Of a DNA stretch of 7,174 nt, positions 1 through 6,213 are shown in pieces. The position numbers and the translations under genes are program-made. The notes under the pieces are model-generated. The model was not told the DNA's origin, searched no databases, and saw only the letters and a list, made by a program, of their open reading frames with translations. Position 1 is the stretch's first letter; each line of letters opens with the position of its first letter. Source of the stretch: DASPKW01 sp038244055 (GTDB taxonomy: Bacteria; Planctomycetota; Phycisphaerae; Tepidisphaerales; Tepidisphaeraceae). The stretch is taken from NCBI GenBank assembly GCA_038244055.1, contig JBBRTW010000387.1, forward strand, positions 1-7,174. Reading direction: 5' to 3'.

Positions 1-56
1 TTGATCCACCGCGCTGGATGCAGTAGCAACCGGCGTGGCTAACCTGAAGCATTTTA

Positions 57-85
57 TTGTGTCCGCTAGTGGCGAGGACTACAAT
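57..85 (+). promoter_or_regulatory. Candidate sigma70-type promoter of the small secreted protein gene
   Basis: A hexamer TTGTGT (57-62, three of six consensus bases) lies 17 bases before TACAAT (80-85, five of six consensus bases). Transcription would start near position 92, giving a leader of about 40 bases before the ATG at 134. The spacing and the good -10 box support it; the -35 box is weak. It is a by-eye match only. Confidence 0.35.
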
Positions 86-121
86 AAGTGCGAAGGGTCT
101 TCTTTGCGGATTCATCCTTTT

Positions 122-127
122 GAGGAG
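122..127 (+). promoter_or_regulatory. Shine-Dalgarno site that fixes the start at 134
   Basis: GAGGAG stands six bases before the ATG at 134. The open frame extends upstream to a GTG at 35, but only the ATG at 134 has this strong ribosome binding site and begins a proper signal peptide, so 134 is the better start. Confidence 0.7.
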
Positions 128-133
128 CCAGCG

Positions 134-565
134 ATGCGCCTGTCTTATTTCCTTCCGGCCGCGGCGATCGTGTTTCTGTTCCCGGTTATCGGGCGGGCCC
201 AGGCAATTGGTGGCGGCTCGCTGTTCCAGCCGGAAGTGGACATCGTCAACTCGGGTGTGATTTTGGACACCCAGGCGACCGTCTCGGCCGACCGCAAGTA
301 TGTCACCATGACGATGCGCCCGCAGAATTCGCAATTGCTGGCGCTGAAGAGCTTTACATTCCAAACCGGCGGCCCGGCCAACAACGTCAATGGCTTGGTT
401 GGCGGCGGCGGCGGTGCGGCCGGCGGGATGGCTCCGAACAACTCGACCACCATACCCGCGCGACCGGCGGCATCCCAGACTATCAACGCTCCCATGCGAC
501 TGGCGCCGGGTGCGGGGGCGGTGTTGCTGAGTCAGCGCGGAATCACGCCGATCGTTCGCGAATAG
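134..565 (+). CDS. Small secreted protein with a secretin-like segment, function unknown
   Basis: This 143-aa protein is probably exported. Residues 1-24 form a classical Sec signal peptide: a single Arg, a hydrophobic run (about 4-20), then a small-residue cleavage site after AQA (A24). The mature part opens with a compact segment (about 29-78) containing 'VNSGVILDTQATVSADRKYV' and then 'TMTMRPQ'. This pattern resembles the C-terminal beta strands of type II/III secretins, where a 'G-x-x-L-x-V-x-P-x-(I/V)-x-x-D' stretch leads into a strand. Secretin-like fragments of this kind are, to my knowledge, common in planctomycete exported proteins. Residues 79-100 are Gly/Asn/Ala-rich with a run of Gly, probably a flexible linker, and the rest (about 101-143) has no recognised motif. 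The protein is far too short to be a secretin (usually over 400 aa) and has no N-domains. A promoter lies upstream and an intrinsic terminator follows, so it looks like a stand-alone gene. Export is well supported; the role is not known. Confidence 0.75.
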   Translation: MRLSYFLPAAAIVFLFPVIGRAQAIGGGSLFQPEVDIVNSGVILDTQATVSADRKYVTMTMRPQNSQLLALKSFTFQTGGPANNVNGLVGGGGGAAGGMAPNNSTTIPARPAASQTINAPMRLAPGAGAVLLSQRGITPIVRE

Positions 566-611
566 GTTTGGCCGACATATCGACGGCCGGTTATTTGAAT
601 CGAGCCCATCC

Positions 612-640
612 ACCCAGGGCATGTCCCTGGGTTCTTTTTT
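612..640 (+). terminator. Intrinsic (rho-independent) terminator after the secreted protein gene
   Basis: An eight-base perfect stem (ACCCAGGG 612-619 with CCCTGGGT 625-632) closes a five-base loop and is followed by a T-rich tract, TCTTTTTT (633-640). It lies about 47 bases past the TAG stop at 563-565. Its form is textbook and it separates this transcript from the AsmA-like gene. Confidence 0.85.
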
Positions 641-644
641 GGCA

Positions 645-658
645 GCGACTCAAGTCGC
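645..658 (+). promoter_or_regulatory. Perfect short palindrome, possible operator of the AsmA-like gene
   Basis: GCGACT and AGTCGC form a perfect 6-bp inverted repeat separated by two bases. It lies just upstream of a good -10 hexamer at 669-674, where a -35 element would be expected. That position would suit a transcription factor site. A 14-bp palindrome can also arise by chance, so this is a weak call. Confidence 0.2.
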
Positions 659-668
659 AGTGGCGGGG

Positions 669-674
669 TATGAT
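669..674 (+). promoter_or_regulatory. Candidate -10 box of the AsmA-like gene
   Basis: TATGAT matches five of six -10 consensus bases. No good -35 hexamer lies 16-18 bases upstream (TTGGCA at 639-644 is 24 bases away, too far). Transcription would begin near 681, leaving a leader of about 10 bases to the ATG at 692 or about 23 to the ATG at 704. The short leader slightly favours the ATG at 704. Confidence 0.25.
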
Positions 675-691
675 TCGGTGAACCTTCCACA

Positions 692-3600
692 ATGGATTTG
701 AAAATGGCCGATGAGAAAACCGCAGGCGATCGATCGAATGAACTTCCCAAGGCACAGGCCGAGTCGAAGAAGGTGACGAAGAAGAAAGGCCGGCGCTGGC
801 TGAAGCTCCTCGGAGGATTTCTCGTTTTCATTCTGCTGCTGGTCGTCTTGGCGCCGACCCTGGCGGGGATCGGGCCGATCCGGTCGATGATCCTGGGCAT
901 CGTCAATGGCAAATTGAACGGGAAGGTGGAGGTGGATGACTGGTCGCTGGGGTGGACCTCCGGCATCACCGTTGAAGGATTGCGGGTCAAGGATGACAAG
1001 GGAGAGGTTCTGGTGCGGGCGACGAAGGTGAAAACGGAGTTGTCGCTGCTGAAGACCCTGGCGAGCGGGTTCAGCGAGTTCGCGCTGGGGAAGACGGATA
1101 TCGATGGGCTGGACCTGGTGAAGGTTTATGTCGATGAGTCAGGCACTTTGAATCTGGAGAAGCTGGCCAAGGCATCAGATGAGCCGAAGGCCGCGCACAA
1201 GTCTTCGAAGAGCGCGATCAAGGTTTCGGGGGATATTCACATCAAGCAGATGATCGGCGCGGTGAGCGCGGCCGGCGTGTCGCAGAAATTGCGGATCAAT
1301 CCGAGCGATATCGCGGTGTCGTTGACGGGACTCAATGAGGCGATAAAGAACGACATCAAGCTGGCATTCACGGTGGAGGATGCCGGCGGGACCGCATCGG
1401 CCAATCCCGCCGGCGCGCCGGGAACGATTACGATTGTGGGTGAAGTCGATGCGGCCAAGAAACATCTCAAGGAGAAACTGGCGCTGGCGGGGGTGAATCT
1501 GTCGGCCGCCAATCCGATCCTGGCGATGGTGGCGCGGTCGGCGGGCCAGCCCGGGCTGACCATCGGCGGAATGGCGGATGGAGCGGTGGATGTGACGATG
1601 CTGGGTGAAGGAAACGAAGATGCAACGGGGCAATTCACGGTCGCGACATTCACGGCCAGCGGAGCAGCGCTGTGCGGCGATACGTTCAAATCGAATCTGA
1701 AGATTCCCATCAAGATCACGCGGGTGACGGAGAACGCGGATCGAAATGTGCTCAAGATCGCGTGGCTGCGGGTGGAGACGGATTACGGCATCGTCGGCAT
1801 CACAGCCAACGTTTCGCAGGAATCGCTGGAGCGCCTGGCCAAATCGAATCCGCCGGGGCGGGATGGAACGCTGACGGTCACGGCCGATTTCGACAAGGCG
1901 GCGGCGCTGCTCAATTCGATGCCGCATCTGTTTCATCTGCAGGAGGGCGTGAAGGTCGCCACGGCGCGCCTCTTCTCGGAAACCAGCATCTGGCTGAGCA
2001 AGGTCAACGTCATCACCAAGAGCCGATTCTCCCTGAGCAATATGACGGGAACCCGAATCGTCATCGATCCGGCGACGAAGAAACAAACCGAGCAGGCGAT
2101 CGCGCTGGCGCCGGTGGAGCAGACCGTGGATCTGACTTACATCCCGGTGGCAGCAGGCGGCGCGGGCGAAGCGCCGGGTGGAGAGATTCGCGATCTGGCC
2201 TATGCACTGAGCAGTTCCTTCGCCAACATCAGCGGCAAGCCCGGGCCGGATGGAACGCTGGCGTCGTTTCACCTGGACGGCAAGGGCGACCTGGCGCAGT
2301 TGCACGATCAGGTCGGCCAGTTCGTCGATTTCGGCGGCGCGAAGATGGCGGGGACGTTCAACCTGGTGATCGACACCAAGGGCGATCCGACCGCGCCTTC
2401 GGGTGTGCTTCAGGCGGGCCTGGATTTCATTCTGACCAATACCGCCGTCGAGGGGCTGGGCGCGATGCCGGCGCTGAAGCAGCCGTGGATGAAGCTGACC
2501 CTTCGCGGGAAGCTCAACATGAAAGACCGCGCGCCGCAGGCGCTGACTGATGCCGTAATCACGCTGCAAAGCAACAACCCCGATAAGCCCACCGTCGATT
2601 TCCTGGCCAAGGGAAGCGTGAATCTGCGGACGATGTCATCGGATTCCCTGGCGATCGAGGGGCGCATCGCCGATCTGGCGAAGGCGCGCGAGGAGTTCGC
2701 GGCCTTCGTGCCCATTCTGGCAAAATTTTCGGCCGGGCGTCTGAGCCTGACCGCGGCCGGTAAATTCGATGGGAAAACGTTCGAACTGCCGGCCGCGACT
2801 CCGCTGGCTGTGAAAATTGCGGGCGCGGCCATGGACATGCCGCCCGAGGCCGGCGCCCCCGATGCGCCGGCGCAGCCGCTGCTGATCGATTCGGCCGATC
2901 TGGCGGTGAGCGGCTCGGTGGGCGCTGAGGGCCGGCGGATATCGCTGAAAGTTGGATCGGCCTCGGTCACGAACCTGAAATTGCGCCGCGGCAAGGGGGC
3001 TTACGACCTCAAGGATCGGAAAATCAACCTGGCGTTCGCGGCCGTGATCGAGTCGGGCGATTCCGCCGCGGCCAAAGGATCGGCCGGGAGTTCCGCGCGC
3101 GTGCAGGTGACGAATTTGAGCGGCGATCTGGATTTCGCGAAACTGAAACTGACCAGGCCGATCGCGCTGGATCTGTCGCCCAATGCGCCGGCGGCCGCGG
3201 GCGGGGTTGAGATTTCCGGAAATCTGGCCGAGGCGCTGCGACTTCTGGAGTGCATCGATGGCGCGGAGCCGAATTCGGAATATCCCTACGCGGGCGATTT
3301 TGTGCTGGCGGAGGATATTTCGCTCGAGGGCAAGGCGATTCGCGTGGCCGGTTCGCTCAAGGCGATCAAGTTCAAGGTGATCGATCCGAAAAAGCCAGGT
3401 GGGACGCCATCGTTCTCGGAGGATCTGCTGACGATGGCCAACGATTTCGCGATCGACCTCGGATCCAATACGCTCATCAATCACAACTTCAGCATCGTCA
3501 CCCAGAGCACGGGGATGCTCTCCATCGAGTTGACCAATGGCCGGCTGGACGGTTGGACCAACGAGCGAAAGATCTCGGATAAGTTCCAGGCCCATGTAAA

Positions 3601-5053
3601 GATTGACTGGGCGAAGTTCTGGGCCGTCGCCAGGCCATTGCTCGACCCCGAGATGCTCGAGGAACTCAAAGACATGGAAATCCAGGGGATGATGGATCGG
3701 ACCTTCACATTGAACGGCAGCTTCCCCGCCACCGGCACGGACCGGCGCGGCCGAATCGTTCCCCTGCCCCTGCGCACTTCGTTGCGCTTTCTGGTCGCCT
3801 ACGGCGGGATTTCCTTCGATCGGCTGTACGTCAAGGGGCTGGATGTTCGCAATGTCGATCTGCCGGTCTCTCTCGAAAAAGGAATCCTGTATCTGTCCGA
3901 TGCGACCAAGCCCGATGGGCAGCGCCTGCCCAAGCCGTACATCTGCAACGGCGGGACGATCGATGTCGGCGGCATCTTCGTCGATCTGCGAAATAACGAT
4001 CCCGATGAGCCGGATAAACTCGACCCGCATTTTTCGATTCCCGAACCCAACAAGAAATTGTTCCACAACGTGAGCATGAACGCCGTGCTGGCGCACTCCA
4101 CGCTGGGCAAGTACATCAACCCGGGGTTTGCCAAGGCCAAGGAAGCGAGCGGGCTGGTGAGCCTGACCTCCGTGGAATTCCGGAATGTGCCGCTCTCCTG
4201 GTTCTTGCGCGATGCCGCGCCGGCCCCGGCGCAGCCGACGGGGAAGAAAGCCCGGCCGCGCGTGCCGGTGGAAGTCGATGGCCGCGGCGAGCTGAATCTC
4301 ACGATTTCCAAGGTGACGGTGGATAATTTCGTCATGCAGATTCTGGTCGGAAAGGCCGTCCATGGAGATATCAAGAAAGGGACGGTCATCATCGAGAAGG
4401 GAATCGTCAGCTCGGATATTCCGATTTCGGTGACGGATAAATCGGTGCTCGGCTTCAAAGGATCGGTGAATCTGCAGACCGGGCAGATCAAGGATTTCGA
4501 TTCAACGGTGCCGAAGGAACTGATCAACGGCGGCGCGATTAAATCGGTGTTCGCGCTGCTCGATGCCAGAAAAGTGCTGGAGGGGATGCCGGATGTGATT
4601 CATGTGCCGTTTTCCGGTTCGCTGGATTCGCCAAAATTCGATCTCGGTCAGGCGGTACTGAAGTCGTTCACCGGCGGCGGCAAGTCGGGCGGGCTGATCC
4701 CCGGATTGCCCGGAATTCCCGGCATCCCGGGCCTTGGCAATGACAACAAAGATAAAAAAGACGACAAGAAAACACCCGGCCTGCTCGATCTGCTGAACCC
4801 GACGCCGAAGGATCCGAAAAAACCGAAAGACAGCCACGATGCGCCCGCTCCGAAGGCGGATGCATCGAGTCCAAAGGCCGCGGATTCGAAGCCGGGCGAT
4901 TCATCGGGCAGCCCGGTGGGGGAGATTTTCGATCTCGCGAATTCACTGCTGAACGCGGGGAAGGATCTCGGCGATGCCCAACCCCCCGATGCGCCGCGAA
5001 CGCGCTCGCCCAAGCGAAAAGCGGCCGAGGAGGCGCGGAAGGAAGGCAAGTGA
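692..5053 (+). CDS. Large AsmA-like inner-membrane-anchored periplasmic protein
   Basis: This 1453-aa protein has a short charged cytoplasmic N-terminus (basic run KKVTKKKGRR about 26-35), one transmembrane anchor (about 38-60) and a very long periplasmic body rich in alternating beta-strand patterns. Residues 65-160 look like the AsmA N-terminal domain: a small 'GKVEVDDWSLGWTSGITVEG' strand pair, then the 'V-D-x-S-G-T-L-N-L-E-K-L' signature (about 147-158). Near residue 1309, 'GSLDSPKFDLGQAVLKSF' matches the usual C-terminal end of AsmA-family proteins. AsmA-family members (AsmA, TamB, YhdP, YdbH) span the periplasm of double-membrane bacteria; the large ones are thought to carry phospholipids to the outer membrane. 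That role is inferred here, not shown. The tail after about 1327 is unusual: a PGLPGIPGIPGLG stretch, a Lys/Asp-rich run, then a Lys/Pro/Ala/Ser-rich disordered region. A second ATG at 704 (residue 5) is an equally plausible start; neither has a strong ribosome binding site. Exact subfamily unknown. Confidence 0.8.
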   Translation: MDLKMADEKTAGDRSNELPKAQAESKKVTKKKGRRWLKLLGGFLVFILLLVVLAPTLAGIGPIRSMILGIVNGKLNGKVEVDDWSLGWTSGITVEGLRVKDDKGEVLVRATKVKTELSLLKTLASGFSEFALGKTDIDGLDLVKVYVDESGTLNLEKLAKASDEPKAAHKSSKSAIKVSGDIHIKQMIGAVSAAGVSQKLRINPSDIAVSLTGLNEAIKNDIKLAFTVEDAGGTASANPAGAPGTITIVGEVDAAKKHLKEKLALAGVNLSAANPILAMVARSAGQPGLTIGGMADGAVDVTMLGEGNEDATGQFTVATFTASGAALCGDTFKSNLKIPIKITRVTENADRNVLKIAWLRVETDYGIVGITANVSQESLERLAKSNPPGRDGTLTVTADFDKAAALLNSMPHLFHLQEGVKVATARLFSETSIWLSKVNVITKSRFSLSNMTGTRIVIDPATKKQTEQAIALAPVEQTVDLTYIPVAAGGAGEAPGGEIRDLAYALSSSFANISGKPGPDGTLASFHLDGKGDLAQLHDQVGQFVDFGGAKMAGTFNLVIDTKGDPTAPSGVLQAGLDFILTNTAVEGLGAMPALKQPWMKLTLRGKLNMKDRAPQALTDAVITLQSNNPDKPTVDFLAKGSVNLRTMSSDSLAIEGRIADLAKAREEFAAFVPILAKFSAGRLSLTAAGKFDGKTFELPAATPLAVKIAGAAMDMPPEAGAPDAPAQPLLIDSADLAVSGSVGAEGRRISLKVGSASVTNLKLRRGKGAYDLKDRKINLAFAAVIESGDSAAAKGSAGSSARVQVTNLSGDLDFAKLKLTRPIALDLSPNAPAAAGGVEISGNLAEALRLLECIDGAEPNSEYPYAGDFVLAEDISLEGKAIRVAGSLKAIKFKVIDPKKPGGTPSFSEDLLTMANDFAIDLGSNTLINHNFSIVTQSTGMLSIELTNGRLDGWTNERKISDKFQAHVKIDWAKFWAVARPLLDPEMLEELKDMEIQGMMDRTFTLNGSFPATGTDRRGRIVPLPLRTSLRFLVAYGGISFDRLYVKGLDVRNVDLPVSLEKGILYLSDATKPDGQRLPKPYICNGGTIDVGGIFVDLRNNDPDEPDKLDPHFSIPEPNKKLFHNVSMNAVLAHSTLGKYINPGFAKAKEASGLVSLTSVEFRNVPLSWFLRDAAPAPAQPTGKKARPRVPVEVDGRGELNLTISKVTVDNFVMQILVGKAVHGDIKKGTVIIEKGIVSSDIPISVTDKSVLGFKGSVNLQTGQIKDFDSTVPKELINGGAIKSVFALLDARKVLEGMPDVIHVPFSGSLDSPKFDLGQAVLKSFTGGGKSGGLIPGLPGIPGIPGLGNDNKDKKDDKKTPGLLDLLNPTPKDPKKPKDSHDAPAPKADASSPKAADSKPGDSSGSPVGEIFDLANSLLNAGKDLGDAQPPDAPRTRSPKRKAAEEARKEGK

Positions 5054-5090
5054 CGCCAGTTTCGGGCGCCACATCCCCCTTCACCCTTAA

Positions 5091-5153
5091 GCATTCATCA
5101 TTCATCATTCAGCATTCAGCATTCGCCATTCCCCATTCCCCATTCCCCATTCC
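5091..5153. repeat. Heptanucleotide tandem array (nine CATT-core units)
   Basis: Nine uninterrupted 7-bp units fit the pattern N-C-A-T-T-C-N. The first five are TCATTCA/GCATTCA/GCATTCG variants and the last four are identical CCATTCC. The array fills most of the 105-bp gap between two convergent genes and ends five bases before the ymdB stop codon. I see no stem-loop here, so it is not an obvious terminator. Confidence 0.9.
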
Positions 5154-5158
5154 CCCCC

Positions 5159-6010
5159 TTACCCTTCCTCCTTCGGATGCGGATTCCGCGCATCATCCGA
5201 ATCGTACGCCTGCGTTTCCGTATCTCCCTGCACCTCAATCCGCTCGATGGAATTCGCCTTTCCCGTTGATTCATCGATTTCCACCAGCGCCCCGCACATG
5301 CGCACATCGCCCATCGCCACATCGAACGGCGCGGGCATGCTGGTGGTCATGTACTTGATCACCTTGTCCTTGCGCCGGCCGAGCACTGAATCGTAAGGCC
5401 CGCACATCCCCAGGTCGGTGATATACGCGGTTCCCCCGGCCAATATCTTCGCATCGGCCGTGGGAATATGCGTGTGCGTGCCGAAGACCATGGAGACTTT
5501 GCCGTCGAGGTAGTGCCCCATCGCGACTTTCTCGCTAGTCGCCTCGGCGTGCATGTCCACGATGATCACCTTGGCGCTGGAAGGCATCAGGCGGAGGATT
5601 TTGTCGGCCGTCGCGAAGGGATCATCGGCCGGGAAATTCATGAAAATCCGCCCGAGCATGCAGAAGACGCCGACGCTCACGTTCGAGTTGCTCTGCACCA
5701 CCGTATGCGTGCGCCCGGCCGCCTGAGATGAGAGATTGGCGGGCCGGACGATCCGCTCGCTCCCCTGGAGCGTGGCGGCGATATCCATCTTTTTATAGAC
5801 GTGATCGCCCAGCGTCACCACATCCACGCCGTAGGAGCGCACCTTGTGGAAGAGATTCTGCGTGATCCCCGACCCGGCCGCGATATTCTCGGCGTTGGCG
5901 ATGACCAGATCAACTTTTTTGGAGAGAACGACCCCTTTGAGCTTCTGCTCCACCACGCGCCGGCCGGGCCGGCCGACAATATCTCCGAGACACAATATGC
6001 GAATCGCCAT
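5159..6010 (-). CDS. ymdB: YmdB-family (TIGR00282) metallophosphoesterase, probable cyclic-nucleotide phosphodiesterase
   Basis: This 283-aa protein matches the YmdB family along its whole length; Bacillus subtilis YmdB (about 264 aa) hydrolyses 2',3'- and 3',5'-cyclic nucleotides with a two-metal centre and affects biofilm formation. Expected metal ligands are visible: D10 in 'CLGDIVGRPG', E41-N42 in 'NAENIAAGSG', H70 in 'TLGDHVYKK', H154 in 'VDMHAEATSEK', and H179/H181 in 'GTHTHIPTAD'. The family signature 'GTAYITDLGMCGPYDSVLG' (about 193-211) is intact. One ligand differs from what I recall of Bacillus YmdB: Asn in G-N-H is Asp (D69) here. Residues after about 260 form an acidic extension. 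There is no signal peptide, so it is cytoplasmic. The gene converges on the AsmA-like gene and is divergent from the deacetylase; the RNase Y gene often found next to ymdB is not in the window. No Shine-Dalgarno precedes the ATG, only six C residues, which suggests a leaderless message. Family assignment is strong; the substrate is inferred. Confidence 0.93.
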   Translation of the reverse strand: MAIRILCLGDIVGRPGRRVVEQKLKGVVLSKKVDLVIANAENIAAGSGITQNLFHKVRSYGVDVVTLGDHVYKKMDIAATLQGSERIVRPANLSSQAAGRTHTVVQSNSNVSVGVFCMLGRIFMNFPADDPFATADKILRLMPSSAKVIIVDMHAEATSEKVAMGHYLDGKVSMVFGTHTHIPTADAKILAGGTAYITDLGMCGPYDSVLGRRKDKVIKYMTTSMPAPFDVAMGDVRMCGALVEIDESTGKANSIERIEVQGDTETQAYDSDDARNPHPKEEG

Positions 6011-6016
6011 GGGGGG

Positions 6017-6045
6017 AGTATAGCGTGTCCGTTGTCCGTTGTCCG
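6017..6045 (-). promoter_or_regulatory. Candidate ymdB promoter with a repeat-derived -35 box
   Basis: Reading the minus strand, CGGACA (6045-6040, four of six consensus bases) is followed after 17 bases by TATACT (6022-6017, five of six). Only six C residues separate the -10 box from the ATG, so transcription would start at or within a base or two of the start codon. The -35 hexamer is supplied by the GTCCGTT heptad array. Confidence 0.4.
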
Positions 6046-6082
6046 TTGTCCGTTGTCCGTGGTCCGTTGACCGTTGATCATT
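6027..6082. repeat. Heptanucleotide tandem array (eight GTCCGTT-type units)
   Basis: Eight contiguous 7-bp units: four perfect GTCCGTT, then GTCCGTG, GTCCGTT, GACCGTT and GATCATT. Divergence is concentrated towards the right end. The last unit ends in CATT, the core of the array at 5091-5153, which suggests that both arrays belong to one repeat family. It lies in the 203-bp divergent gap between ymdB and the deacetylase gene. Confidence 0.9.
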
Positions 6083-6107
6083 GCTCGATTTCAGGTATCG
6101 CTTCTTT

Positions 6108-6172
6108 CAACTGACAACGGACAACTGACAACTGACAACTGACACACAGATGACAATGGACGATGGACATTC
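6108..6172. repeat. Heptanucleotide tandem array (CAACTGA-type units, decaying to the right)
   Basis: Five contiguous units (6108-6142): CAACTGA, CAACGGA, CAACTGA, CAACTGA, CAACTGA. The second is the exact reverse complement of TCCGTTG, the unit of the neighbouring array in another register. A degenerate 7-bp rhythm continues through 6152-6172 as GACAATG, GACGATG and GACATTC. It lies upstream of the deacetylase gene and may overlap its promoter. Confidence 0.85.
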
Positions 6173-6193
6173 ACGCGTCTATTGTCCTGCAAT
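6157..6193 (+). promoter_or_regulatory. Weak promoter candidates for the deacetylase gene
   Basis: Two overlapping options exist. One is TGGACG (6157-6162), 17 bases, then TATTGT (6180-6185). The other is TGGACA (6164-6169, five of six consensus bases), 18 bases, then TGCAAT (6188-6193). The first leaves more room for the ribosome binding site at 6203-6207. In both, the -35 hexamer lies in the degenerate edge of the heptad array. Confidence 0.2.
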
Positions 6194-6202
6194 CACTTTT
6201 CC

Positions 6203-6207
6203 GAGGA
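6203..6207 (+). promoter_or_regulatory. Shine-Dalgarno site that fixes the deacetylase start at 6214
   Basis: GAGGA stands six bases before the ATG at 6214. An earlier in-frame ATG at 6163 lies inside the heptad-repeat region and would add 17 residues absent from the conserved fold, so 6214 is preferred. Confidence 0.7.
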
Positions 6208-6213
6208 ATTCGC

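Noticed and set aside
1..42. Possible tail of an upstream plus-strand gene, open from the window edge to TAA at 40-42
   Set aside because: Only 13 codons are visible and nothing in them is recognisable, so it cannot be told from chance.
35..133. N-terminal extension of the secreted protein from a GTG at 35
   Set aside because: It would bury the signal peptide 33 residues in, overlap the candidate promoter and lacks a ribosome binding site; the ATG at 134 has a strong one.
570..588. Small hairpin GGCCG/CGGCC just after the secreted protein stop codon
   Set aside because: A 5-bp stem with a 9-base loop and no T-tract is weak; the real terminator lies at 612-640.
1175..2569. Minus-strand open frame of 464 codons inside the AsmA-like gene
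   Set aside because: It has extreme Arg/His content and no domain signature; it is a shadow of the codon bias of the real gene.
2636..4363. Minus-strand open frame of 575 codons inside the AsmA-like gene
   Set aside because: It is Arg/His/Gln/Gly-rich, as expected of an antisense frame in GC-rich coding DNA, with no recognisable motif. The plus-strand frame is continuous over 1453 codons with coherent AsmA features.
5050..5358. Plus-strand open frame of 102 codons running through the CATT heptads
   Set aside because: Its 'HSSFIIQHSAFAIPHSPFPIP' type of sequence is just the translation of the heptad array, followed by antisense to the end of ymdB.
5091..6148. CRISPR-like array
   Set aside because: The 7-bp units are contiguous with no spacers, and there are no cas genes; these are simple tandem repeats.
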